NCBI GenBank assembly: GCA_049965615.1
Contig: JBMFWD010000012.1
Coordinates: 3,319 to 67,318, forward strand
Length of the DNA: 64,000 nucleotides
Reading direction: 5' to 3'
Origin: Acidobacterium sp049965615
Lineage (GTDB): Bacteria; Acidobacteriota; Terriglobia; Terriglobales; Acidobacteriaceae
The notes below the pieces were generated by a model. It was not told the origin of the DNA. It did not search any database and was given only the letters and a program-made list of their open reading frames with translations. The number at the start of each line of letters is the position of its first letter. Within the stretch, counting starts at the first letter, position 1. Shown piece by piece: positions 33,248 through 41,693 of this stretch. The position numbers and the translations under genes are program-made.

Positions 33248-34647
33248 AACTTACAGTCCTGTCCGTTCTATGGACCATGATCGTTGCCCTGGGGACAGCT
33301 CCGCTGCTGGCGCAGCAGACCCCGGCGCTGCCTGCGGAGTTGCCCTTGCAACAGGCAATTGCATTCGCCCTGGAGCACAGCCCTGACCTGAAGTCAGCGG
33401 TGGAGGAGACCACCAAACGCCGTGGCAATGTGACCACGGCCCGTTCCTCGCTGCTGCCGCAACTGGACGCCGCCGCTGACCTCGACCATAGCCGTATGCC
33501 AGTCGGGTATCCTGGTGCGGCCCCTCCGTCCCTGCTGCGTTTTGCCGGGACCACTTACTCCGTCAGCGCCAATCTGCACATGCTGGCATGGGACTTCCAG
33601 CAGTCTGAGTTACAACTGGCCGCAACGCGGGAACGGCTCGCCTCGGCACGTATTTTGGTGGACCGCCAGAAACAGGGCGTCATCTTCAACGTGGCCAACT
33701 TATACTTACAGGCCATGACCTATCAGGACTTATTGCGCGCCAATGAACTTACCCGCAAAAGCCTTGTTTCCTTGCTGGACCGCACCAACGAGCTGGTCAA
33801 GGCCGGTCGCGCCGTGCCCGTGGACGCTTACAAAATCCAGACGCAGATTGCCGCCATTGATAGCGACTCGGCCACGCTGGAAGCAGGCCGTCAGGCGACG
33901 CTCAGTTCGTTGGCCGCCGCCATGGGACACCACGGGGCATTGCGCACGTTGTCGTACACCCCTGCCGTCGAGGTCCCGTCCGCTGCCAACGGGGAAGAAC
34001 AGCGGCTGTTACAAACGGCAATCGAGCAGCGCCCGGACCTGAAAGCAGCAAGCATGGAGACAAAGTCTGCGCTCGACCTGGAGCGCGCAGCGCGCCGTGC
34101 CTATTGGCCGCGCGTGGACTTCAACGCCACGGCCATCCAATACGGCGCATTCCAGCCCGTGGGCTTTCCCACCCTCGTTGGCGAACTGCTGCCATCGCTG
34201 CATGTGCCAAGCACCAGCACTCCCAGCACCATCAACAACTGGACGATTGGCTTCCACCTCAGCGTGCCCGTTTTTGATAGTGGCCGCCGCAGTGGCCAGA
34301 TCAAGTCCGCCGTGGCGCAGACGGAACAGGCGCGTCTCGCAGAACGGAAACTCGATTTGGATGTTGCGCGGGAAGTAAGGACCTCCTATGCCGAGTTACA
34401 AAGCGCGCAGGCGCGCGTGAAGGCCATGCAGGAGACCGTGGTCGAAGCGCAGGAGGTCCTGAAAAATGAACAGACCAAATACGAAGTAGGCCGCACCGTC
34501 ATCAACTTTGTGTTGGAGGCCGAGGCTGGCGTCCTCAGCAGCCAGTCCCTGCTGGCCCAGGCGCAACGCTCCGAGGCCATTGCATCTTTGTCTTTGGAAC
34601 TGGCGACAGGACGCATCAACGTAGACTCGCCAGCCCTGCAACAATAG
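33244..34647 (+). CDS. TolC-family outer membrane efflux protein
   Basis: This 467-aa protein has a signal peptide (MKLTVLSVLW to LLAQQ) and two OEP repeats with long amphipathic helices. It starts by ATGA overlap with the RND permease and completes a tripartite pump. It is distinct from the TolC protein at 8886. Confidence 0.92.
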   Translation: MKLTVLSVLWTMIVALGTAPLLAQQTPALPAELPLQQAIAFALEHSPDLKSAVEETTKRRGNVTTARSSLLPQLDAAADLDHSRMPVGYPGAAPPSLLRFAGTTYSVSANLHMLAWDFQQSELQLAATRERLASARILVDRQKQGVIFNVANLYLQAMTYQDLLRANELTRKSLVSLLDRTNELVKAGRAVPVDAYKIQTQIAAIDSDSATLEAGRQATLSSLAAAMGHHGALRTLSYTPAVEVPSAANGEEQRLLQTAIEQRPDLKAASMETKSALDLERAARRAYWPRVDFNATAIQYGAFQPVGFPTLVGELLPSLHVPSTSTPSTINNWTIGFHLSVPVFDSGRRSGQIKSAVAQTEQARLAERKLDLDVAREVRTSYAELQSAQARVKAMQETVVEAQEVLKNEQTKYEVGRTVINFVLEAEAGVLSSQSLLAQAQRSEAIASLSLELATGRINVDSPALQQ

Positions 34648-34726
34648 TGCGGCCATGAATTGGCGCCTACGCGATGGCCCTACAAACATGCTCGGTCCGT
34701 GAAAGTATGGAGAAGTGGAAACGACC

Positions 34727-35722
34727 ATGAACGCTGTCCTTCACTTCTTCGTCCAACACGAATATCTTGTACTGTTCTTCTGGGTGCTGCTGGAACAGTT
34801 CGGGGTCCCACTACCGAGCGCTCCTTTGTTGGTGTCGGCGGGGGCCCTCAGCGTTGAGCATTCCGTCAGCTTGTCTGCTGTACTTTTTATTGTCATGGCC
34901 GCCTGTTTACTGGCGGACTCTTTCTGGTTCTTCCTTGGCAGGCACTATGGGACAAGGGCCTTACGCCTCCTCTGCCGATACACGCTGGAAACTGCCTCCT
35001 GCGTCCGAAAAACAGAAAACGCAATCAAGAAACAAAAGGCCGGTACTTTGCTCGTCGCAAAATTCGTTCCGGGTCTGAACCTGATGGCCCCGCCGCTGGC
35101 AGGGCAGCGGGCAATGCGCTACAGCGTCTTCCTTCTCTACGATGCCGCAGGGTCTCTCCTATGGGGAGCGACGCTTGTCTTTGCCGGAAAGTTCTTTGGC
35201 GACGCCATACGCAGGAATGAGAGACTCTTCCATTGGATGGGCTATGCCGCAACCGCCGTGTTTGTGTTTGTGGTTGTTGCCTGGTTTCTCTATCGAGTGT
35301 GGAAGAAATGGTTGGTGCTGCGCCGGTTCCGCACCACGCGAATCGATCCTGAATATTTAAAATCCAAACTGGACCAGGGGATACCCGTGTATATCATCGA
35401 CCTCCGGTCGCCGCATGAATTGGAAGATGATGCCCGCATGCTGCCAGGGGCGGTACATATCCCCCCAGAAAAGCTGATGGATGCCCGGTCTGTCATTCCA
35501 CATGACCGCGAAATATTCACCTATTGCACCTGCCCGAATGAGAAGACCAGTATACGGGCTGCACTCTCCCTGCAAAAAATGGGTCACACCCGCATCCATC
35601 CCGTGCGTGGGGGTTTTGACGCATGGAAGCAGCGTGGATATCCCTTAATGAAATTTCAAGGCGCTTCCTTATCCAACGGCCATGACGATCTTGCAGAAGA
35701 AAGCGCATGTCCCCACGCATGA
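34727..35722 (+). CDS. DedA-family membrane protein fused to rhodanese
   Basis: In this 331-aa protein, residues 1-200 are a DedA/SNARE-associated membrane domain (EQFGVPLPSAPLLVSAG, KFVPGLNLMAPPLAG) with about five membrane segments. Residues 215-315 are a cytoplasmic rhodanese domain (YIIDLRSPHELEDDA) with active Cys in YCTCPNEKTS. DedA proteins have been linked to lipid carrier transport; rhodaneses transfer sulfane sulfur. The joint role is unknown. I used the ATG at 34727, though a GTG at 34715 is in frame. The following gene also encodes a rhodanese. Confidence 0.85.
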   Translation: MNAVLHFFVQHEYLVLFFWVLLEQFGVPLPSAPLLVSAGALSVEHSVSLSAVLFIVMAACLLADSFWFFLGRHYGTRALRLLCRYTLETASCVRKTENAIKKQKAGTLLVAKFVPGLNLMAPPLAGQRAMRYSVFLLYDAAGSLLWGATLVFAGKFFGDAIRRNERLFHWMGYAATAVFVFVVVAWFLYRVWKKWLVLRRFRTTRIDPEYLKSKLDQGIPVYIIDLRSPHELEDDARMLPGAVHIPPEKLMDARSVIPHDREIFTYCTCPNEKTSIRAALSLQKMGHTRIHPVRGGFDAWKQRGYPLMKFQGASLSNGHDDLAEESACPHA

Positions 35723-35828
35723 ATGTCATGGAGTGGCTGCGAGAGACGCGAAGACCGGGACGAAACACCTTGAGGTCTGTCCCGAAGAGATACGCCGTAT
35801 AGGACGTGCAGTTATGGAGGAACGCACA

Positions 35829-36284
35829 ATGGTCATGTGGCTAATTGTCAGTTTTCTTGCGGCCCTGTGCCTGTTTGCCCTGGCCGCAATTTGGATCAGA
35901 CATATGAGAGAACGGCGCGAGATGGAGCGGCACTTCGTTACAGCAGAGGAACTTCATGCACTGCTGTCTTCGGGCCGCGAAATGCTGATCTTCGACCTGC
36001 GCGAGCCACTCGACATATTGACGGACTCAGAGATCATTCCAGGAGCCAAGATAATCTCTCCCCAGAAGGTGTTTTTGAATCCTTTCCTGATTCCACATGA
36101 GAAGGACTCTGTCATTTACTGCACCTGTCCAAGTGAAGCAACCAGCCGTGCCGTATTGAAGCGGGCCTTGGCCATGCGTTTCTCCCGCATCAAACTTCTT
36201 CAAGGAGGACTGGAGGGCTGGAAGGCCAAGGGTTATCCGGTCGAGCCATACACAAAGCCGCTTCATCTCGACGCTGGCGAGTAA
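35829..36284 (+). CDS. Membrane-anchored rhodanese-like protein
   Basis: This 151-aa protein has an N-terminal TM helix (about 3-22), a charged linker and a rhodanese domain (LIFDLREPLDILTDS) with the catalytic loop YCTCPSEATS. The ATG at 35829 was chosen because GGAGG lies exactly eight bases upstream; longer readings overlap the DedA-rhodanese gene. The loop resembles that of its neighbour, so one may have arisen by duplication. Confidence 0.85.
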   Translation: MVMWLIVSFLAALCLFALAAIWIRHMRERREMERHFVTAEELHALLSSGREMLIFDLREPLDILTDSEIIPGAKIISPQKVFLNPFLIPHEKDSVIYCTCPSEATSRAVLKRALAMRFSRIKLLQGGLEGWKAKGYPVEPYTKPLHLDAGE

Positions 36285-36850
36285 GGGAAGTCCACTCAAA
36301 AAATCGGATGATTGTATATGGCTCAGAATTGGACAAGAGGGAGGCCAGGAATATGGCGGAAGTGCCAGACGTTGAGCATGTGACTTGCGGTTACGGATGA
36401 TCTCTTCCATGTCGGCGGGACAGCGAGCATCCATCATCGCTTTATAGCCAGATCGTTCGAGTGGGCCTCGGCCCGGGCAATGGATCCGGAGATGGAGCGG
36501 TGCGGCGGAACATGCGTATGGATCATAGCCACAGGCAGCGAGCCGTTTTCGATGATGACTTTTGCTCTGACCAGCCCACATGTGCGTCGCCATCTTGTAC
36601 ATCGTTGACGGGTCTCGTGACCGGCAGGCAATGGGGATAGCGAAATGCCGGTTTGCCCACCTTGTCATGGTGTAGGGCACGAGGAAGTAAGTTCCAACCT
36701 CTATAATTGCCTGGGGAGTGGACTCCCATGAGCCCGCTACATGCGGCGCTTGTAGCGCGAAGGTGTTGCAGGATTGCAGACCAAGACCCAGAGACGGCCA
36801 CGCTGCTTCGTCCGATAACCATGTCATAGAATCGGAGTGGGAAGCCTACA
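36285..36850. other. 566-bp stretch without a recognised gene
   Basis: All six frames are broken or contain only low-complexity-looking readings with odd residue use. A long minus-strand open frame covers it and runs on antisense into the rhodanese gene, which argues that it is a shadow. The stretch may hold a decayed gene and the promoter of the sigma-54 activator, but I see no convincing motif. Confidence 0.4.
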
Positions 36851-39007
36851 ATGTGTTCCGTGCTTATGCCCTCATCGGAAGCATTCGCAAAGCGTTACGA
36901 GGCTTTGTTGCGCCTGTCCGCATCTTTTCCGTCGCGGACCCCGGAAGATTTGGCGTGGAACCTGGTCGGCGAACTCCGGACCGTACTCAATTTCGATTTC
37001 CTGGATGTCCTTGTGTACAAGGAGGGATCGAGGGAAGTACTTTGGCGGGCCTTGGGAGAAGGGCACACGTCAGAACATGACGTCCCGATGGAGGAGACTC
37101 CAGCCTGGTGGGTCTACCAGAACCAGCAGAGACTCAGCATCCCCGACTGGGACCGGGACGACCGCTTCCCCTCACTCAAGACTGCGCTGAACGTGCGAGG
37201 GATTGAGGCGCGTTCCATCTGCGTTCTGCCACTCACTACACCCCACGTACGTCTGGGCGCGATCGCAATTGCCAGCCGGCAACCCCTGGCATATTCCGAC
37301 GAGGAGGTCCGTTTTCTCTCGATGCTGGCCGACGGCCTGGCACTGGCCATCGGTAATGTCTTCTGCTACGAGGCGTCGTGCCGGGCGCAGGCGGAGCTAG
37401 TGCAGCAAAATGCCCGGCTCAAACTTCTCCTGGACCTGACGGGCCAGATCATGTCCAACCTGGATTTGCGCGAACTGTTGCGGGCGATTTCTGCGAGCGT
37501 TCGCCATGTAATAGATTGTGGCGCCGTCGGTGTTTCTTTGCTGGATGCGGAGAGCGGCAAGATTCATCTCGCGGCGCTCGATTTTCCGGACGGCAAGGGA
37601 TTTATTCACGAAGACCAGTCGTTCACTCCTGGCGAGGGAGCTGTCTCTAGGGCCCTTGAAACGCGCAAGCCAGTCATCGTCAACCACTTCGACCCAGCTG
37701 ACTATAGCCCTGAGCTCTACCAAAAAATCGTCGGGGAAGGCATCCAGTCGCAGTGTTTCATCCCGCTGGTCAACCGAGGCCATGCGCTCGGACTTCTCGG
37801 TCTTTGTCAGCTAACGGAAAATTCTTTCAGCGAGGAGGATGCCGAGTTTCTCGGCCAGGTGGCAGGACAAATTGCCATTGCCGTGGACAACGCACTGGCC
37901 TACCGTGAGATCACGCAACTCAAGGACAAGCTCACCCAGGAAAAGCTCTACTTGGAAAAGGAAATCCGCAGCGAACTGAACTTTGAGCAGATTATTGGGA
38001 AGAGTCCGACACTGCGGCATGTGCTGGAACTGGTCGAGACGGTCGCCCCCAACGATTCGACCGTGCTGTTGCTGGGCGAGACTGGAACGGGCAAGGAATT
38101 GATCGCGCGCGCGATTCACGACCACAGCCGGCGCAAGGACCGCACTTTCGTCCGACTCAACTGCGCCGCGATCCCCGCCGGTCTGCTCGAAAGCGAATTG
38201 TTTGGGCACGAACGGGGTGCGTTCACCGGCGCGATCCGCCAGAAACTAGGCCGCCTGGAGCTTGCCGACCAAGGCACTCTTTTCCTGGATGAAGTCGGTG
38301 ACATCCCGCTGGAAATCCAGTCCAAGCTGCTGCGTGTGCTGCAGGAGCGCGAATTCGAACGCCTGGGCAGTACCCACACTCGAAAAGTAAATGTGCGGCT
38401 GGTGGCCGCGACCAATCGGAATCTCGAAGTCATGATCGCATCTCGCCAGTTTCGCAGCGATCTGTACTACCGCTTGAATGTCTTTCCCATTCACATTCCT
38501 CCGCTTCGCCAGCGCAGAGAAGATATTCCCTTGCTGGTTCGTTACTTCGTGCAGAAATTCGCACGACAAATGCAAAAGCCCATTGAAAACGTTCCAGCCG
38601 CAGCGCTGAAAAAACTGAGTGCATGGGACTGGCCGGGAAACGTCCGCGAACTGGAGAACTTCGTTGAACGTGCGGTGATCCTCACTCGAGGCAAGACCCT
38701 GGAAATACCTCTTGCCGAAGGGAACGCAATCACGATCAACCCATCCGTCGATTCCCACGTCTCCGTTGAGGACGAAGAGATCGTCCGCATTGTGCGAGCG
38801 ACCCTTGGCGAATTGCACAAAGAGACTGTAAACAGCGCCGCCCACGCGCAGGATGAGAAGCAGCGGCAGGTGATCACGCGCATCCTGCAGGAGACCAAGG
38901 GTCGTGTCGGTGGCGTAGATGGTGCCGCCGCCCACTTAGGCGTCCATCGTACGACACTACTATCTCGTATGAAAAAACTCGGTATCGATCCGAAGCAGTT
39001 TTGCTGA
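36851..39007 (+). CDS. Sigma-54 dependent activator, GAF-GAF-AAA+-Fis HTH
   Basis: This 718-aa enhancer-binding protein has two GAF sensor domains (about 10-165 and 190-345) and a coiled linker. The AAA+ domain carries Walker A GETGTGKE near residue 410 and the sigma-54 contact loop GAFTGA near 456. The C-terminal Fis-type helix-turn-helix includes GAAAHLGVHRTTLLSRMKKLGI. The layout is that of FhlA, so the signal is probably a small molecule or redox-active ligand bound by GAF. A perfect inverted repeat and a -24/-12 promoter lie in the 242 bp between it and the STAS gene, so those genes are its likely target. Confidence 0.93.
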   Translation: MCSVLMPSSEAFAKRYEALLRLSASFPSRTPEDLAWNLVGELRTVLNFDFLDVLVYKEGSREVLWRALGEGHTSEHDVPMEETPAWWVYQNQQRLSIPDWDRDDRFPSLKTALNVRGIEARSICVLPLTTPHVRLGAIAIASRQPLAYSDEEVRFLSMLADGLALAIGNVFCYEASCRAQAELVQQNARLKLLLDLTGQIMSNLDLRELLRAISASVRHVIDCGAVGVSLLDAESGKIHLAALDFPDGKGFIHEDQSFTPGEGAVSRALETRKPVIVNHFDPADYSPELYQKIVGEGIQSQCFIPLVNRGHALGLLGLCQLTENSFSEEDAEFLGQVAGQIAIAVDNALAYREITQLKDKLTQEKLYLEKEIRSELNFEQIIGKSPTLRHVLELVETVAPNDSTVLLLGETGTGKELIARAIHDHSRRKDRTFVRLNCAAIPAGLLESELFGHERGAFTGAIRQKLGRLELADQGTLFLDEVGDIPLEIQSKLLRVLQEREFERLGSTHTRKVNVRLVAATNRNLEVMIASRQFRSDLYYRLNVFPIHIPPLRQRREDIPLLVRYFVQKFARQMQKPIENVPAAALKKLSAWDWPGNVRELENFVERAVILTRGKTLEIPLAEGNAITINPSVDSHVSVEDEEIVRIVRATLGELHKETVNSAAHAQDEKQRQVITRILQETKGRVGGVDGAAAHLGVHRTTLLSRMKKLGIDPKQFC

Positions 39008-39112
39008 CTTCGCAACGCCGACTTTGTTTCGATCACGACTGGCCTGCGATACCCCTTCACGCATATTTCGAGCTCGCAGTTTTTCCGGAACCACCGTGAT
39101 CAAATTTTCTTT

Positions 39113-39139
39113 AACTGTCGAGATTGCCTTTCGACAGTT
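39113..39139. promoter_or_regulatory. Inverted repeat, probable activator binding site (UAS)
   Basis: The perfect 9-bp arms AACTGTCGA and TCGACAGTT are separated by nine bases. The centre lies about 90 bp upstream of the sigma-54 promoter, the usual distance for an enhancer-binding protein. There is no T-run after it, which argues against a terminator of the preceding gene. Confidence 0.6.
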
Positions 39140-39205
39140 TCGACATTGCGTCACTTCCGTTGCCCTCCGCTCATTCATTTGCAATCACTTACGGTGGTCT
39201 GGTCT

Positions 39206-39223
39206 TTGGCATACGCATTGCTT
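39206..39223 (+). promoter_or_regulatory. Sigma-54 (-24/-12) promoter
   Basis: TTGGCATACGCATTGCTT has the invariant GG (39208-39209) and GC (39220-39221) at the required spacing, and matches TTGGCAC-N5-TTGC at all but one position. Transcription would start near 39233, leaving a short leader with GGAGAGGAG before the ATG at 39250. Confidence 0.8.
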
Positions 39224-39249
39224 CTCTCTAGTGGAGAGGAGAAAACAGG

Positions 39250-39591
39250 ATGCTGAAGATTTCCGTCGTCGACAGCCCCGCCACGCGTCGGCTGGTTCTC
39301 GAAGGCACGCTTATCGCACCCTGGGTGGACGAACTGAGGACAGCCTGGGCGGAGGTCAACGCGGATACACAGGGCCGCAAGCTGATTATCAACCTTAGGA
39401 ACGTGACCGAGATTAGCCATGAGGGCGAGGACGCCATTTCGGATTTAATGCGCCAGGGAGCTACGTTCTGTTGCCATGGCGTGCTGACGAAACACATACT
39501 GCAGCAACTGGCGCGCAAGAACAAGAAGAACGCAAGCGCACCCGCTCCAGCCGTGCAAGCGAGTATAAGCGAGCAGAAGGAACTGCTGTGA
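39250..39591 (+). CDS. STAS-domain-like protein
   Basis: In this 113-aa protein, residues 1-95 resemble a STAS/anti-sigma-antagonist fold (LVLEGTLIAPWVDELRTAW, KLIINLRNVTEISHEGED). The usual phosphorylatable Ser/Thr of the DxSG motif is not obvious. A Cys pair (ATFCCHGV) and a polar tail follow. It is the first gene after the sigma-54 promoter and ends by GTGA overlap with the next. A regulatory or scaffold role is likely, but unproven. Confidence 0.65.
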   Translation: MLKISVVDSPATRRLVLEGTLIAPWVDELRTAWAEVNADTQGRKLIINLRNVTEISHEGEDAISDLMRQGATFCCHGVLTKHILQQLARKNKKNASAPAPAVQASISEQKELL

Positions 39592-39839
39592 ATTCGCTGA
39601 ACACACAGCGGAACGGAACAGAGGAGCCCACCGACTACGCGACCAGCGCTGAAGTGAAAGAAAACCCTGACGTCCCTCCGGTGGGATACCTGGTGTATGC
39701 ATTTCTGGATTTCATGGTGATTGCTTTGGCAGGAGTGCTGGCAGCCTTCATTCTGCTGTATCGTTTCCGGTCACGCGTTCATGCCTGGGAAATAAAAGGA
39801 ACTCGCCTTCTTAGAAACTGCATGCGGAGGACCGATTGA
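39588..39839 (+). CDS. Small single-TM protein of unknown function
   Basis: This 83-aa protein starts at GTG within the stop of the STAS gene. It has a polar N-terminus (about 1-30), one strongly hydrophobic helix (FLDFMVIALAGVLAAFILLY, about 41-60) and a basic tail (RFRSRVHAWEIKGTRLLRN). The position-coupled start and adjacency to the next gene (the ATG follows its stop by zero bases) support translation. No family was recognised; it could anchor the operon's complex to the membrane. Confidence 0.6.
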   Translation: MNSLNTQRNGTEEPTDYATSAEVKENPDVPPVGYLVYAFLDFMVIALAGVLAAFILLYRFRSRVHAWEIKGTRLLRNCMRRTD

Positions 39840-41693
39840 ATGAATATATTGAAGAGGCGTGAAGAATTCGGGCCCCGGCTTCCCGGTCTTGTCGAGCAGG
39901 AGTCTAAGACAGTATTTGGGACAGAGTATATCGACGCTCCCCTATGCTCCACGGACGAGCGAGCCGGCAGAACAAAACAGCCCTATCGTTCTCTGCGACC
40001 TCCCGAGCCACCTTTCACCGCCAGCGAACGCGACACGGTAACGATCCTGTTCGGCGGCCTGACCTGGAAGCACGAGCGGCTCATCGAAGGGTTGCTTCGA
40101 GGAGCAGGGTATCATTGCGAGCGCCTGCCGGAGACTGATCGCGCCGCACACGAACTGGGCAAGGAATTTTGTGCGAGTGGCCTGTGCAATCCCGTCTACT
40201 TCACGGTCGGCAATCTGGTCCGATTCCTGCAACTGAAGGAGAGTTCCGGGCTTTCACGCGCAGACATTGTCAAAAAATACGTCTACTTTACTGCGGCCTG
40301 CGGCGGACCCTGTCGCTTTGGCATGTATGAGTCGGAGTTCCGCGTTGCGCTCAACGCCGCTGGATTTGATGGTTTCCGCATTCTTTCTTTTTCTCAGGAC
40401 CATGGCATCTACGCCTCCACTGGCCACAGTGGGTTGCAGTTCTCGGCCGATTTTGGCTGGAATACGTTGCATACCTTCATTCTGGGCGACCTCCTGAATG
40501 GCGCGCAGCATCGCTTGACTCCGTTCGAAGTACAAGCGGGAGCGACTGACAGAGCTATCGCTAAGGTGGCAGACGCTATTGCGGAACACTTCCATAGCAA
40601 TCTCGGCTTTGAATTGCAAGACTTCGTCCCGGCGTTCCTGCTCCCCAATAGAAAGTCTCGCTGGTATCGCTTTCCCAATTCGCTGGGAAAGCTGGGGTCG
40701 CATTTGTATGGCGGTGCGCTGACAACCATTCTTCCCACCGCTGCAAACGAGCTAAAGAATGTCGAGGTGGATTGGTTGCGGGTGAAGCCAGTGGTCAAGG
40801 TGATTGGGGAGTTCTGGGCACAAATGACGGAAAGCGATGGCAATTTCCGCATGCTGGAGTTTTTGGAAAAGGAAGGTGCGGAAGTCTCGATCGAGCCGAT
40901 CAGCACATGGGTACTCTATATGCTTCACCAGCGGAAGGCTCGGGTAGCGTATCGCCAGAAATTGGATGCTTATGCCATACCGTGGACAAGTCCCAGAAAG
41001 GCCATTGCCTCCCGTGCAGCCGCTCTTGGCAAACGGTTGGGCTTCACCCTCGCAGCGAAGATTTATCTTCACCATTTCCGTCGTTTGGCAAGATTACTCG
41101 GAGTTCCAGACCAGGTTCTTGCGCCGCAACAGGTACTCTCGGAATTGGCCGCGCCATATTACAACGTCTTCTTGCGTGGAGGGGAGGGCCACCTGGAAGT
41201 CGCCAAGACCCTTTATTACACGCGTCACAAGACCTGCCATCTCGTGCTGGCGCTCAAGCCCTTTGGCTGTCTTCCATCGGTACAGTCGGATGCAGTGCAG
41301 GCGTCTCTTGTCGAGCGATTTCCTGAGGTCAACTTTTTGCCGATCGAAACCTCGGCGGATGGAGAGATCCATGCCTACAGCCGGGTCCAGATGGCGCTGT
41401 CCGACGCCAGGGCAAAAGCCTCGCTGGAATTCGAGCAGGCCCTCCAGTCCGCACATCATTCGCTGGAAGACATCCGCTGCTTTGTCGCAGAGCATGCAGA
41501 ACTGCGTCATGCGCTCTATTCAATTCCACGCCATCCCGGCATTGTGTCCACCGCAGCCAACTTTCTCTTGCATGCGGACCAATTGATGTCCGCTCGTTCC
41601 TGGAGAAGTGTCGGGGCGTATCCAACGAAGGTCCCAGGAGTCAGCACATCCACCGTCAGTCAAATTCGTTCTACACAGGAGATCGAGTCATGA
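39840..41693 (+). CDS. 2-hydroxyacyl-CoA dehydratase/activase-related Fe-S protein
   Basis: This 617-aa protein resembles the C-terminal, dehydratase-like portion found in very large CoA-dehydratase activases. Cysteine motifs are EFCASGLCNP (C111, C116), AACGGPCRFGMYESE (C154, C158) and KPFGCLPS (C477). It also has GEFWAQMTESDGNFRMLEFLEKEG and a VNFLPIETSADGE block. These are consistent with an Fe-S cluster and a low-potential electron acceptor. In this genome the part is encoded separately from the 1156-aa activase downstream. No CoA-binding partner subunit is visible, so the substrate is unknown. Confidence 0.75.
   Translation: MNILKRREEFGPRLPGLVEQESKTVFGTEYIDAPLCSTDERAGRTKQPYRSLRPPEPPFTASERDTVTILFGGLTWKHERLIEGLLRGAGYHCERLPETDRAAHELGKEFCASGLCNPVYFTVGNLVRFLQLKESSGLSRADIVKKYVYFTAACGGPCRFGMYESEFRVALNAAGFDGFRILSFSQDHGIYASTGHSGLQFSADFGWNTLHTFILGDLLNGAQHRLTPFEVQAGATDRAIAKVADAIAEHFHSNLGFELQDFVPAFLLPNRKSRWYRFPNSLGKLGSHLYGGALTTILPTAANELKNVEVDWLRVKPVVKVIGEFWAQMTESDGNFRMLEFLEKEGAEVSIEPISTWVLYMLHQRKARVAYRQKLDAYAIPWTSPRKAIASRAAALGKRLGFTLAAKIYLHHFRRLARLLGVPDQVLAPQQVLSELAAPYYNVFLRGGEGHLEVAKTLYYTRHKTCHLVLALKPFGCLPSVQSDAVQASLVERFPEVNFLPIETSADGEIHAYSRVQMALSDARAKASLEFEQALQSAHHSLEDIRCFVAEHAELRHALYSIPRHPGIVSTAANFLLHADQLMSARSWRSVGAYPTKVPGVSTSTVSQIRSTQEIES

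Noticed and set aside
36027..36827. Minus-strand open frame of 266 codons across the gap before the sigma-54 activator
   Set aside because: It runs antisense through the rhodanese gene, has no ribosome site or family motif, and reads like a shadow frame.
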